From Diplosphaera chodatii (lineage: Eukaryota > Chlorophyta > Trebouxiophyceae > Prasiolales > Stichococcaceae): a stretch of DNA of 64,000 nt. The translations under genes and the position numbers were made by a program. How positions within the stretch are numbered: position 1 is the stretch's first letter; each line of letters starts with the position of its first letter. The stretch is from NCBI GenBank assembly GCA_032358165.1, contig JAALGY010000010.1, positions 1,550,001-1,614,000 on the forward strand, in the 5' to 3' direction. This document shows positions 23,467 to 35,224 of the stretch, one piece after another. Under the pieces are notes generated by a model. The model saw only the letters and a list, made by a program, of their open reading frames with translations. It did no database searches and had not been told where the DNA came from.

Positions 23467-25495
23467 ATGCGTGCCGACACCGTTGTGGCGGCCAGCATAT
23501 GTGCCAGAGGCGCCAAGACCGGCGAGCTCGATCGCATGATGCTGTGCATGGACGAGCAGCGCGGAGGTGAGGGGACGGGCTGCACACACTGAGCGTCCGA
23601 GCTCTGTCGACACCTGCCACTGATCAGCGTGGTAACGCTGTTTGGCAGGCGGGTTCCTGAGCCATGGCATGGCTGAAGCCGCGCGCGTGGCCCGGCTGGC
23701 TGTGGTGCTGCTGAGCAACCTCGGCCTCGGTGAGCAAGGTGTTATGACACAAAGTGCGGCACTGCTTCCCCACGTGATGCAGCAGTGTGCACTCGACAGC
23801 TTTGTGCATGCACCGCAGGCTGGAAGTGGCTGTGCTGCCTGGTACAGCTGGTTTGCTTCGCTGGACTGCTCCTGCCTGGCTTCGCGAGGGTGCGTCCTGA
23901 GGAATGCATGAAGCAGAGCTGAAGCCTCAATTGGAGGCTTCTCGCAAGTCTGACTTGGGCCTGCATCCTGCACAGGTCGTGTTGTATTACGGGCTGAGCA
24001 GGGACATACGGAGGAGCGTGGTGTATGGCCCGCACCCCCGCAACCGCATGGACATCTACCTCCCAGCGCGCAGCGGCTTGCATGCCAGCGCTCCTGTCGT
24101 CGTCTATGTGACAGGTGCATGCAGCCTTCAATGTGATGGCGTCTGTCCTGACAGCATGCAGACCCTGCAGGGAGCTTGCAGTTGCATGTTGTCAGGCACC
24201 ACGCTAGTGGATAAAGGCAAATGCTGCTCGAGACGATGCATGCATGCATATGCAGGGGGAGCTTGGATCATCGGGTATAAGGCTTGGGGAGCGCTGCTGG
24301 CTAGGCGCATCAGCATGGCTGGGGCGGTCGTGTGCTGCCTGGACTACCGAAACTTTCCTCAGGTGAGCCTATCCTGAGCCAAATCAGCCACTTGCCGAGC
24401 CCAAGAGCTGGCGTCTGCATCAGGTGGAATTTGACGGCTGCCAGAAGCGGCGCAATGGTGCCTCTATGAAACCTGCTGCTGTTGCACTGATTGCGCTTCT
24501 GCCTGTGGAGCAGGGGACGATCTTGGACATGATCGAGGATGTGTCGACAGCCATGAAATGGGTCACCAAGGAGATCCACACCTACGGAGGGGACTCTCAG
24601 AACATGGTCGTTGTTGGGCAGTCCGCCGGAGCCCAGCTGGCTGCCCTCGCAGTTTTGTTCCAGGGGCGCGGCTGCGACGCTCCTCACACCATACCGGCAG
24701 AGCGCTGCAAGGCGTGGAGCATGTGCCAGGCGAAGGCCTACGTGGGGCTGTCCGGCGCCTACGACATCCCCGGCCTGGTTGATCACCTGGATGACAGGGG
24801 CCTGCACAGGGCGCTGTTCAAGCGCATCATGGCCCAGCCCACCCTGGAGTCGATGGACGTGGTGTCGCCGCTGCAGCTGCTCGCCGACTGCGACAGGTGT
24901 GGGCGCCAGCGCACCAAATCATTTCTGGATGAACCTTGGATGAACCTCCCTGCTAGTGATGTTTCAGACCCCACGAGTGACACTGAACCGCAAGGGTGCC
25001 CTTCAACAGGGGAGTGCTGCCGGCTTTCCACCTGATCCACGGGGAGGTGGACAGGTCTGTGCCGCTGGGGGTTGCCCTGAACTTCGCCGACGCCTTGCAG
25101 GTGTGGGGGCAGACCAGCATGAAGTGCTGGCTGCAGTACATACAGGTCCTGTGTCCTGATCTAATTCCAATCATTCGGACAGTTTGTTGCACAAGTGCAG
25201 GAGCACGGCTGCCCTGTGACGCTCACAGTCATCGAGGGCAAGTCGCACACGCAGCTGATGATCGAGGACTCGCTGCGGGGCGGGCCTGACAGAACGGTCG
25301 AGCTGATTCTGGCGACGGTGCGCCAGCGCTGTCGTCTGTATGCAGGTCGAAACTGTCATAACACTGTAGCCAGGGCGCTGAGTGCACACTGATCTGTTGC
25401 CCTTGCAGGTCAAGCAGAGACAAGTCATGACGACCTACAGTTCTTCGGTGCCAGGGCTGCTGGTCAAGTTTGCTTCAGCTGTCTGCCCATTCTGA
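23467..25495 (+). CDS. Isoprenylcysteine alpha-carbonyl methylesterase-like (ICME)
   Basis: Predicted 391 aa from nine exons: 23467-23566, 23649-23729, 23819-23889, 23976-24114, 24256-24362, 24514-24896, 25010-25100, 25201-25317, 25409-25495; phases all join. ICME removes the methyl group from the C-terminal prenylated cysteine of CaaX proteins at ER/Golgi membranes. An N-terminal membrane segment (WKWLCCLVQLVCFAGLLLPG) precedes RRSVVYGPHPRNRMDIYLP. The alpha/beta-hydrolase core follows: oxyanion motif TGGAWIIGYKAWG, nucleophile elbow VVVGQSAGAQLA, a likely acid in IHGEVDRSVP and the catalytic histidine in IEGKSHTQLM. The order and spacing match plant ICME/ICME-like proteins. The ATG at 23467 is the first in frame; a further upstream exon is possible. 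Confidence 0.87.
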
Positions 25496-25925
25496 TGTTG
25501 GATGGCAGGTCGTTGCATCGCTTTGGGACTGATGCTAGGCTACTCAAGTGCTGACGTTCCAGCATTCGGTCAAGATACGAAGATGGTGCTGTCATCTGGC
25601 AGCTCAGTCTGCAACTTTGCAATGCAATAGAAATAAGGCAAAACAGCACAGGAATATCTGCTGCAATGGCAGCTTGTGCCGAGGCATGCATGCCTCAGGC
25701 CAAAGACTCCCCGCGAAAAAATTCGTGCTGTGTACGCCGACCCATGGCTTTGATAGCAGCGTGTGCGTAGATCGTGCGAACAGGGCGATACTAGTAATGG
25801 TATGCATGTCAAAAGGCTAGTCGTCGCCTTTCAGCTGACTGGCACACTGCTGCTTGGCTAGAAGCAGAGCGGCAGCCACCACAAGGGCTGTGCACTCCTC
25901 GCCAGCGGACTTGTGACCCAGGTGA
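25496..25925. other. Intergenic between convergent methylesterase and DUF3119 genes
   Basis: About 430 bases between two 3' ends; nothing recognisable. Confidence 0.5.
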
Positions 25926-27646
25926 TCAGTCCTCACCAGCGGGCAGGCTGGTTTGAGAGTCCCCGCACCGCTCCGCCATCACCTCATACACCTACAAGCA
26001 TTGTCATCGTTCTGCTCTGTACATGCTAGCTTGAGTGGAACAGGCGAAACACATACAGGAGCAGCGACTCACAGCATATGATCAGCATTGATCGGCCACC
26101 TGTAGGCCGTCAAACAGCACTGGGAAGAAGTGGATCTGCCCCTCTGGCTTTGTCTGCGTCTCCTGCGGTCAGGTCCATACAACATGAATCAACTTGCTGC
26201 TGTGGCATGTGCCTCAGCTGAAGCAGAGCACTTGGTTGCGGCCGGCATTCGGCCAGATGCGGCAGCGATGGTGTGGGGCATGACCATACCTTGAAGTACA
26301 CGAGCACAGGGAACGAGGGCCACCTGTAGTACAAATAGAAAGCTGTATGAGCACACTTGTGAGATGATTGAATGGGTGACTGTCAAGATAGCATGGAGGC
26401 GCTGGTTGGTCGCTCTTGTTTTAGGCCAGTGCTGACCAAGGAGTTCCTCAGAAGTAGAAAGACGCACCAAAACTCCCAGTTGGTGAAGGTGTCGTACTTC
26501 CACTCGTTGGCGCCGCCCACAAAGGCGTTCTCAAACTCCTCCTGCTGCTCCCCAATCACCACCTTCAGCGCATCCGGCCCGAACACGAACTTGACCCTGG
26601 ACGCCTGCACAGGCTCGCGCAGCTGACATGAGTGTCTGGCCCGAACACGAGCTCGGCCCTTGACGCCTGCCCCAATGCACAGAGCCGGCATGAGCACGAG
26701 ACTGTGGTGTGCGCCTCACTAACAGTGAGCGTGCCTCTACAACACGACAGGGCTGTGCCCGAGACAGAGGCTGCTTTGCGCAGTGCAGGACACAAACCGT
26801 GCTCAGCGCTCCGACTCGTTTCTGGTTTGCAGACGAAGCACAGGACAGTGCAGGCAGTGCAGGAGGGCACCTGGAAGCCCAGGAAGGCCGCCAGCACGCC
26901 GCTGACGCCTGCTGCCACCACGTTACCGGACACTGCCGACAGCGCCGTCACGCCTGCAGGCAGGGCACCAGCATTGAAGCGGTACCTTGCAGATGCCAGC
27001 GTCAATGTCAGCACGGTGAAAGGAGTGCGGCAGGTGCAGTGGACAGCAGCTGGCTGCTGCATCTACTCTGCAAAAGCATGACAGTGATAATGGAGACCTT
27101 AGCATTTTGAGGCTGGTTCGGATGTACCTCCAAGCACGATGGGGATGTTGTACGATGGCTTTGGGATGATGGTCGGCCTGGCTTGCGGGGCTGCTGGCTG
27201 CTTCCTCTTCAGGAAGTCGAACTGCACAGGCAGACGATCTCACAGCTTCTGACGCTCTTGCAGGCAGATGGCAGAGGTGATGCTGGTGAGGCTGCAGCTG
27301 GCGCCTGTTCACTGCTGCCCTGGGTGCGGCAGGTCACAGCCGCAGACGCCGCCGGCGCCAGCAGTGCTGCTGCGGTGGGAGCCAGGTGCCTCCGTGACCG
27401 TCTTCACTCAGGAGCACCGCAGCAACAGTGCGTGATAAGAGTCACCAGTGCTGTGGGCGGCGCCAGCTGCGAGGCTCGCCGCTCGCCGCCGGCCAGCCGC
27501 GGCGTTTGGTGCCTGACCTGCGTCCCGCTGAAGCTGGCCCGCAGCCGCGGGCTGCCGTGTCGCCTTGCAGCCTCCGCTGGGCGTGCGCCTGCAGCAGAAG
27601 GGAAAAGTGCTGACTCGCGAGAAGAAGATGCAGCGGCCAGAGAAGT
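25926..27646 (-). CDS. DUF3119 family plastid protein (start unresolved)
   Basis: Exons on the minus strand: 27646-27446, 27221-27128, 26953-26871, 26604-26468, 26323-26290, 26162-26100, 25991-25926; phases join. The first is a serine/arginine/alanine-rich stretch (for example RLRASFSGTQVRHQTPRL) typical of a chloroplast transit peptide. No ATG lies in its frame before a stop, so a short 5' exon is missing. Then come PTIIPKPSYNIPIVLGG, a hydrophobic glycine/alanine helix (NVVAAGVSGVLAAFLGFQ) and the family core: RVKFVFGPDALKVVIG, NAFVGGANEWKYDTFTNWEF, WPSFPVLVYFKETQTKPEGQ, IHFFPVLFDGLQ. DUF3119 proteins occur in cyanobacteria and plastids; the role is not known to me. A decayed copy of the start of the 26604-26468 exon lies just upstream of it. 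Confidence 0.8.
26633..26670 (-). repeat. Decayed copy of a DUF3119 exon start within its upstream intron
   Basis: Read on the minus strand this stretch gives ASRAELVFGPD against ASRVKFVFGPD at the true exon start (26604 downward). The copy sits upstream of the real acceptor, in the intron. Confidence 0.7.
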
Positions 27647-28354
27647 CTGTGGCGTTCACCGGTGCACCGCAGGATGCACGCCACTGGATCTCTTGTGGTG
27701 AACCGTGCGACAGACAAGATGCAGAGCATGCTGCGACATGCTTGATCGCCTTGCGACGTGCCGTGAGATACATGAGGATTGTGTCAAGCAAGCTGTGACT
27801 GCAACAGCACATTCAGGTGCCAAGTGCATGTGCAGGAAGTGACCCGAAGGAAGTGCCACGTTGAACTGAACGCAGCAGCCTTCATGTACGCGGGACTAGA
27901 GTCAACTGCACTGGGCAACGCTGCGATCCACGCACCACTGAAGATCGATGTGCTGCATGATGCCTTCATTGCTGAGCCACGTCTAGGTTAGCTGCTCGTC
28001 AGGCCTCCTCCTTCAGAATGCTGGTGCTGCTGACTCCTTGCAGCAGATCGATAACGGCTGTCCTTATAAACGCGCAAGTGCTGTCCATTGCACCTGGTTT
28101 CTCGAGCATGCACGTCGAGCCCTCCTAATACACGACACTAACCCAGACCTACACACGCAAGGCGCCAACAGCCTGAATGGCTGTGGAGTAAAACAGACAG
28201 ACACACAGGCTGTGTGGGGGCCAGCCACCGTCTGTTCGTGTCGTCAGCGTGCAACGCACGTTGAGTATGCTGGTGGACACATGGGTATCATGCCCTGCCA
28301 TGCCAACCAAGCACTCCATTCCCGCACCCAATGACCCAGACGTGTGATTGCTTA
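27647..28354. other. Between ATG10 3' end and DUF3119 5' region
   Basis: About 700 bases that must include the missing first exon and promoter of the DUF3119 gene. No exon could be fixed; several short minus-strand frames contain ATGs but none joins with a good donor and correct phase. Confidence 0.4.
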
Positions 28355-29905
28355 CTAGCTGTTTACAGGCATGGGAGGCACTGCCAGCGTGCAGGCTCTA
28401 TGCAGCACATTCCCGCCATCTGGCTTGACTGCCAGCCGCCAGATTGCGGGCGGCAGGCGTAGGCCCACAGCTGCGCCGACGACGCTGAACCACGCCAGCA
28501 GGTACCGCAGCGGCCAGCCGGCTGCCTGCTCCTCACTGCCACTGCACGCTGCTGACTTGGCGGCTGTGCCGCCGCCAACTACGCAACTTACGCTGCCGCC
28601 ACCGTCGCCACTGTGCAGATTGCCGGCGTCCCGATACCCTGAGCCCTTTGCCGCGCCGGGCAGCAGCAGCGCCATCAGGTCGGCAGTTCGGCAGGGGTGC
28701 ACGCCAAGCCAGGGGGTGCCCAGCACCGGATGCGGCTGCAGATGCGAAAGCGTCTTTTCAGCCACGCTGTGATCTCCACACCATGCAGAGCTAGTTTGGC
28801 GCCCGCCCAGCGTGCAGCAGGGCTCACACAGCACAGCTCAGCGACTGCGACAGCACCATGACCTATGCCAGTGCGGCTGGGGCTCATTGTGCAGGGCTGA
28901 CCTGCAGCGTGAGGAAGGCGGCACCCCCTGTGGCGTCCTGCTGCTGCGCTGCCTTGCGGGACTGCGCCGGCAGGTCCGACACGACATCCTCCAGCGACAG
29001 CGGCTGCCCATCTGCTGTCCGGAAGGGTTCTTGATGAGTGTTAACCAGGTGGCACAGATAGTGGAAGTGCAGTACAACACATGTGTAAGTAGCGTCTTTG
29101 TCAGGCATTGGAAGGACGGCGTCGGCAAGCCTTTCTGCACGTCGGCACCTGCGTGGCTGCTGCGCAGAAACAGCAGCGGCACGCCATATGCCGGGCTGTG
29201 TACCACGTGATACTCGTAGAGCCGCAAGCCTGGCTGCCCTGCGGCGCTGCCGCTGCCTGCACCAGCGCTTGCATCCAGGCCGCCGAGCTGTCCTGCCTCG
29301 CAACAGACGCTGCCGTTGCTGTGCTGCCTGACGCCATTCTTCGACATCTGGCATGGCAGAGCGGCCTCATCAAAGTCTGGATCGCTGGTGCCTGCGGTTT
29401 CAGCACTAGCGCATGCATTGGCGGCTGCGGTGGTGACGCTTCCAACCGATTGAGCATCGCCAGCGGCTGCTGTTCCTGCCATGCCATTGCTGCCAAGTAC
29501 TCCAGGTTGCGCCGGCTGCGACACAAGGCTCCGCCGCAGCACCAGGTACCCGGCCGCCTGCGCAGGGTCGCATACTGCTAATTCAGATGCTACGTCTAAG
29601 TATTTGTGGCTGCAGCTGAGCCTGGCCACTGCAGCCAGCTTGGCTGCGTGCTGTGCACAGCTGATGTTCTTATAGCCGTTTGGCCATGGCCTCAAGCTGT
29701 TGCGCATGTCAGCTGCGGTCACCCACAACATCAGGCGTCAGCTCACAGGGCCGTGGTTGAAGGCGCTGCGGATCAGGCGCCACTCCCAGGCGGCACCGCA
29801 GCCGTCGCCGCAGCCCTCGCCGCATCCTTCGCCGCAGCCGCCGCAGGCCTCCAGCTGCGCCACCAGCTGCTGCGCGCCCGCCGCGAAGGCCGCCGCCGAG
29901 AGCAT
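28355..29905 (-). CDS. ATG10: Autophagy E2-like enzyme ATG10
   Basis: ATG10 is the E2-like enzyme that conjugates ATG12 to ATG5 during autophagosome formation. Predicted 352 aa from four minus-strand exons: 29905-29747, 29557-29149, 29011-28902, 28735-28355, in phase throughout. Family blocks in order: AAWEWRLIRS, AAGYLVLRRS, YEYHVVHSPAYGVPLLFL, DGQPLSLEDVV, PWLGVHPCRTADLM and RYLLAWFSVVGAAVGLRLP. The HPC motif carries the catalytic cysteine. Odd points are a Cys-Gly repeat (CGGCGEGCGEGCGDGCG) near residue 20-35 and a long low-complexity insert between the GYL block and the YHVVHSP strand. It is longer than typical ATG10 proteins (roughly 160-240 aa). The start was chosen as the first ATG in frame (29905). 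Confidence 0.86.
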
Positions 29906-30043
29906 GTCCTGCAGGCCTGCAGCAACCTTCAAGGAACCAGCGGGGATGGACACCTGCCCACGCTTGGCGCGTGACGCACAGGAAGATGCAGGTGGCGTGC
30001 GGTTGCTCTTTGTACATCACAGCTGAAGTCTCCCACCTGCCGC

Positions 30044-30758
30044 TCACAGCCAGCCGACCGCCTCGAAGATGGACTCGAGGCGCTGCGAGCGGCGGGCCAG
30101 CGCCCGGGCGATAAGCTTCAGCAGGGCATCAAACACCATCCACTTCCACCAGGGCCCAAACTCCTGCGCTCAGAGAGCAAACAGACGCTTCGCCAGGGAA
30201 AACATCCCCATGTGACGAGCGACAAGCTCAGGAGCGTCAGCAGGAAAGCCTGCAACCGGTTCAATGGTCCTGCCAGACTCGGACTGCTACAGCTCACAAA
30301 ACTATGCTCCAGTAGCTTGCCAGGCCACACAGTGATGCGGTCGGCGGTGCTCTTGCTGCTCAGCTGCAAGGCGTAGTGGACAGCAACAAGCTCTGTCAGC
30401 ATCACCTGCCCAAGACGCTCACCTCGAAGAGCGAGCCCAGCACATGGTTGGCGAGGCGGTAGACTACAGCGACCGCGCGGTATGCATCGAGGATGACCTG
30501 CCGTAGGGTGATGTACCAGTGCGGCAGCTGCGCTCTCGTGCGCGGCAGCAGGCCGTCCTGGCACCGTCTGCTTTGTACGCTTTGCAGCGCCGGTGTTTGC
30601 ACTGCTGCGCCGCGGTGGGTGACTGTGATGGTTGGCTGCTGTGGCAGGCCCGGGCTGCGGGACGCCTGGTGGGCTGTGAAGCCACGTAGCGCTGACTCTG
30701 CACGCTGCAATGCGGGCGAGCTAGGCGCAGGGCTTTGCGCAGGGCCGCTGGGTGCCAT
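30044..30758 (-). CDS. Conserved-looking small protein, function unknown
   Basis: I do not recognise the family. Two exons on the minus strand, 30758-30423 and 30163-30044, join in phase to give about 151 aa. The first 75 residues are proline/serine/alanine rich and may be a targeting or disordered region. The rest is helical with aromatics: RAQLPHWYITLRQVILDAYR, VYRLANHVLGSLFE, then EFGPWWKWMVFDALLKLIAR, ALARRSQRLESIFEAVGWL and stop. The pattern would suit a small organellar or membrane-associated protein. It lies 138 bases upstream of the ATG10 start on the same strand and head to head with the isoaspartyl dipeptidase gene. A larger intron exon between 30422 and 30164 cannot be excluded. 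Confidence 0.6.
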
Positions 30759-31184
30759 CCAGGGGAGTGGTTTCTTAATGAACTGGTCAGCCGCAGAGAC
30801 GCCCTCCTCGCAGGAGCTGGTGTATTAGTAGCGTGTAAGCGATGCAGGTGAAGCGCTGAAAGGACGTTTGTGTGAAAGAGATTTAGGCTGCGAACAGCAG
30901 GATGATGGTCGCCAGCATGCTGAGGTGGACATGCACCGAGACCACATCATCATTGTACCTCTCAGCACCCCAAACTGCTCACAGATACTACATTACCAGC
31001 ACCATAAATCGTCTATGCAAGGGTGACTAACGCATGACATGAAGATTTGATAAGGAGGCATGGGAACAACTTGGCCGCAGCGGTGATATGCTGGCACCTG
31101 GGGTCATCAATTACCACAATCGTCGTTGCTCTGCATTGACTTGGCAGCAACGATCAGTCGATCTGAAGTAGCAGGGGGCCTGTG
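30759..31184. other. Shared upstream region, unknown protein and isoaspartyl dipeptidase
   Basis: About 430 bases between divergent ATGs; no coding signal or recognisable element. Confidence 0.45.
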
Positions 31185-34100
31185 ATGGCACTGGACGTGT
31201 ATGGCAACCGGACGGCTGTGCAGATGCTGCTGGTCTATGACGCCTATGCAATCTACACGGCAGCAGGGGAGCTGCGTCACCGCAACCTGCTGTTGGCAGG
31301 TGTGCGGAAGGATGGTCTGAACAACCATGAGGCTGCTTCACCCAGTCATGTGCCGCACGCGTGTCCTGCTGCCGCAGTCTCTGCTTCACAGTTATGCACC
31401 ACGGCGCTCAGCAGTAGGCCATGAGTCATGCATGGTTGCGGCAGCGTCTACATGCGTTTCACCGATGTGCTGGGAACTGTAGGCGGTAGCATCATCGGCA
31501 TACTGACAGATGAGCAGGCAGCCGAGATACAGTGCCTGCCCTTCCACATGGCATGCCTGAACGCCAGGGGTCTGATCATCACGCCCGGCTTTGTGGATCT
31601 GCACGTGCACATCACCGGCGGCGGCGGCGAAGCAGGTGGCCCACATGACGCCACGCATTCACTCCTTCAAGTAGCACATATCTGCACATGACTGGCAGCG
31701 GCAGTCAGCAAATCCAGATCGAGGCTTCGGCTCTACGACCAGTGCTTTTTAGGCGGATCTGCGAGTATGGGAACACTGGTTGTTTCACGAGTGCAGGTTT
31801 TGCTTCGAGGGCGCCCGAGTGCCGGCTGTCGCAGCTGCTCAACGCCGGCATCACCACGGTCGTGGGTATCACGGGGACCGACTCGGTGACACGCTCGCAG
31901 GTCGGCTGCATGGCTGCCCATGTCTTGCCAGACTAGTTCTTCACTTCATTCCACCAAGTTCGTTGCTGGGCTGCCAATGATCCAGATGGAAAGTGTTGCT
32001 CCACACTGCCGTCAGCCAAGCAGTCCTCCTTGCTTGTGACGTGCCTCGTTTGAGTGTGATCCTGTCGCTCTAAGCAGGAGAACCTGGTGGCGAAGTGCCA
32101 TGCGCTGCGGGAGGAGGGCATCAGCGCATACCACTGGTGCGGCGCATACCGCCTGCCGGTGCAAACAATCACAGGCGATGTGCAGGTACTTGTCGCCTGC
32201 CTGGCGGATGCAAGTGGTGCCAGCCTTCCTGGCCAGCGAACAACACGCAGAAATGCACTGCGCAGCACTTGCACAGCCGGCTGTTGTGCATCGCACCTTG
32301 CCGCATCGCAAGCTCAAGCTTCTAGAGTGGAACCTGCCGCGGACTCACACCATGCCCTGACCGGGTGGACGCCTCGTTCATGCAGAAGGAGGTGGCGCTG
32401 CTGGACAGCTGCGTGGGCGTGGGCGAGGTCGCGGTCTCAGACCACCGCTCATCGAATCCCACCGGCGCGGAGCTCGCCCGCATCGCCAGGTGGTGCTGCA
32501 GGTTTCTCCAGAATCACTACGATTCAAATGCTTGCTCTTCCCGTACAGGGTCTCTGGCTGGACCAAAGTGTTTGTCGGATGCACCTTGTCACACAAGCCT
32601 GTGCTTGCCCTGCAGTGATGCGCGCGTTGGTGGCATGCTGAGCGGGAAGCGCGGGCTGCTGCACTGCCACCTGGGCGCAGGCGGCCCACCCCGCAGCGGC
32701 AGCGGCGCCCCAGGGGGGAACGGCGCTTCAGCCACGGGTGCCGGCGCCGCAGCAGTTGATCACGGTGGCAGACCCGCAATGGATGACAGCGGCCCTGCAG
32801 CAGAGCGCGACCCGCTGGCGCCGCTCTTTGATGCGGTGCAGCACAGCGATGTGCCGGTGCGGCGGAGGCTCCTGTATGGCGCACTGCCTGCTGCCTTTGC
32901 ACGTGCCTTCCAGCCTTCCCCAGCATGTGCAGTACAGGCTCACCCCGCCTGTGCCTGTTGGTCTGCAACATGCTCGCAGCAACCTGTGAAACATTGTATT
33001 CCGGGTGCAGATCACGCAGTTCCTGCCGACGCACTGCGAGCGGTGCGATGGCACGGTTGACGGCGCCATACGGTGGATGCGCGCGGGGGGCAACATCGAC
33101 CTGACTGCCGGACAACAGGTGCGCCCCATGGTTGTCGTTTGGAAGTCGGCCTACATGGTTCAGCATGTCGTTGCCGCTTCCGCTGGGCCAATGTATCAAG
33201 ATGCCCGCAAAGCAGCGCCACCCAGAGGAGGACGTTGCAGACACCCGTGCACATGCTTCTGGAGCTAGCTGTGCACAGGCATGCATGAGTTGATGCATAC
33301 CGCACAGTGCATATGGGCCCGTCGCTGAAGGGGGATGACGTCTCAGAAGCAGCAGGACTGGGGGCCCCCGCTGACGGTGTTGCCTTCTGCTGCTGCAGGC
33401 GCTGGCGGCGCTGCCAAAGATTCTGGACGCTTCTGGCTGCAAAAGCAATGCCGACGCTGAGGCTGCCCTGCAGCAGATCAGCGTCAGCAGCGATTCCTGC
33501 GGCAGCTACCCGGTGTACGACGAGCAGGGGCGCCTGGAGCATTACAGGGTGGGTGCCGACACCGCAGGCATCCCCAATGGCACTGGCAGTCACCGTAGCA
33601 CCCAATAGAGTGCTTGCCTGCCAGAGTGTACATCAGGTGTCTGGGCGCTGTCCTTCAAGCATCCACAGCCATCAACTAGCCATCAACTGTGAATGTGACA
33701 ACATCACACCCCACATGCTCAGGTGGTTTCCCCAGCGGAGCTGCTGAAGTTCGTGCGCGCTCTGCATTGTGGTGACCCCAGTGGCGATGGGCAGCCGGGG
33801 CTTGGCTGGCCCCTGCCGCGTATACTGGCGCTGGTGCGTTCCTGTGTCTGGCTGACCTCGTGCTTTGCCTGCATCAGCTCAGAGGTTTGCGACGCTGTGT
33901 CGTTCCGGCATGGTTGGGTGCGTGCGTCCAGGGCCACAACCGATATGCGACTGCAGCGCTGCAGGGCGCATTGCGGCAACACTTTGCGTTGCTTGCAGCC
34001 TGCACAGAGACGCCGATCGCGACTCAGTGCTGCAGTGGCCACCATGGGGCACCAGCGCTGCCCATGTCAGCATGTCCAGCGACGCAAGCCTGGTCTGCAG

Positions 34101-34582
34101 GTCTGCGGCAGCCCGGCGGCTCGGCTCGGGCTCCGGAAGAAGGGCGACATCGCGGTGGGGGCGGATGCGGACCTGCTGCTGTTCCACGGGGACGGCTTGG
34201 AGCTCAGGTGGGGGTTTTTTTTTTGTTTTTTTTTTTTGGTGCGGTCCCAAAGGCAGTAGACATGTACATCTGCAGGTGCCGTGTCTGTGTCAGACCAGCC
34301 ACCGCCCCTTGGTGTGACACATCACGAAAGACGACTGTTGTCTCTGGCTTGTGTATCGGGACAGGGTTTATTATTGCGAACGAGATTGTTGCTCATGTGT
34401 GTGGCTGGTGCTTGATACATAGCCATGCTTCCAAAAGCTCTGGCTGAAGCGCCCATGCAGTACATACACTGCAATCTTGCAGATACGTCATCGCAAAGGG
34501 CCAGCTAATGAAGACGCCGGAGTGGGTGCGGGGCTCGACCTTCGAGGATGGGCCCGGCATCCGACCACACACTGTACAGTAG
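31185..34582 (+). CDS. Isoaspartyl dipeptidase (beta-aspartyl peptidase), IadA-like
   Basis: A zinc amidohydrolase that cleaves isoaspartyl dipeptides released from damaged proteins. Predicted 485 aa from 11 exons: 31185-31299, 31426-31635, 31797-31900, 32078-32185, 32386-32489, 32616-32856, 33011-33118, 33399-33548, 33723-33833, 34101-34207, 34483-34582; phases all join. Metal and substrate motifs of the IadA family are intact: TPGFVDLHVHITGGGGE (H-x-H), RAPECRLSQLLNAGITTVVG, GTDSVTRS, GVGEVAVSDHRSS, GKRGLLHCHLG, QFLPTHCERC, GGNIDLTAG, VSSD and KKGDIAVGADADLLLF. A glycine/alanine-rich loop of about 50 residues is inserted after HCHLGAGG. The family is best known from bacteria. The second exon's acceptor (before 31426) is the weakest border. 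Confidence 0.88.
34215..34237 (+). repeat. Near-uninterrupted poly-T tract beside a splice donor
   Basis: Ten T, one G, twelve T, starting seven bases after the donor of the dipeptidase exon that ends at 34207. It is far from the acceptor, so it is not that intron's polypyrimidine tract. Confidence 0.9.
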
Positions 34583-35224
34583 GCTGACTACCCCAAAATC
34601 CCGCATATTTGATGCCGTGCTGCGGCGCAGCAGACATGCTGGCAGGAGAGCATTCAGACGTATCAGTCAGCAGGCTGGTCAGCATGCTTTGTGTACGGTT
34701 GTCTTCAGAGTTGCATAATACAAAGGCATGTCATGAGCATCGGAAGTCAGCTTTCCCTTGGCGTGTTATATGTGCCCGGCATCTAGCCGTGGGAAGCAGG
34801 TTCAGAGCGCGCACTTCAGCTTGGCTTCGGTTTAGCAGGTGCGCGCTGTAGAATCTGCACATCGTGCTTTGTGCACGAGGACTGAAACATCACAGAGTTC
34901 ATACAGATAGCACGACTGCCCACAGTTTAGCGACGGTAATCTGCAAGTCAATGCACTGGGCATCTCGTCCATTTGCAAATACAACATGATCACAGATCGC
35001 TGCCTCAGTCGAACACCTCGCAAATAGCAGCATAAACAATTGCAAAGCCCCAGTGCCAATCTCGCCAGACATAATGCACTCCAGTGATATTCAATGTCAC
35101 TGTGAAAATTTTGGCTTAGTCTCTTCAAACTCTCAAATATACAGGCCGCCACATTATACACACCACTATCAATACCCCGCGCCGGCAAAAACACCAGCGT
35201 CCGGGTTTGACACCGCGCTGTGCG
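34583..35224. other. Intergenic between convergent dipeptidase and SRPBCC genes
   Basis: About 640 bases, comparatively AT-rich, no coding or RNA gene seen. Confidence 0.5.

Noticed and set aside
30400..30425. Apparent 17-base intron after LANHVLGSLFE on the minus strand
   Set aside because: Far too short for a spliceosomal intron; the normal donor at 30422 joins in phase to 30163.
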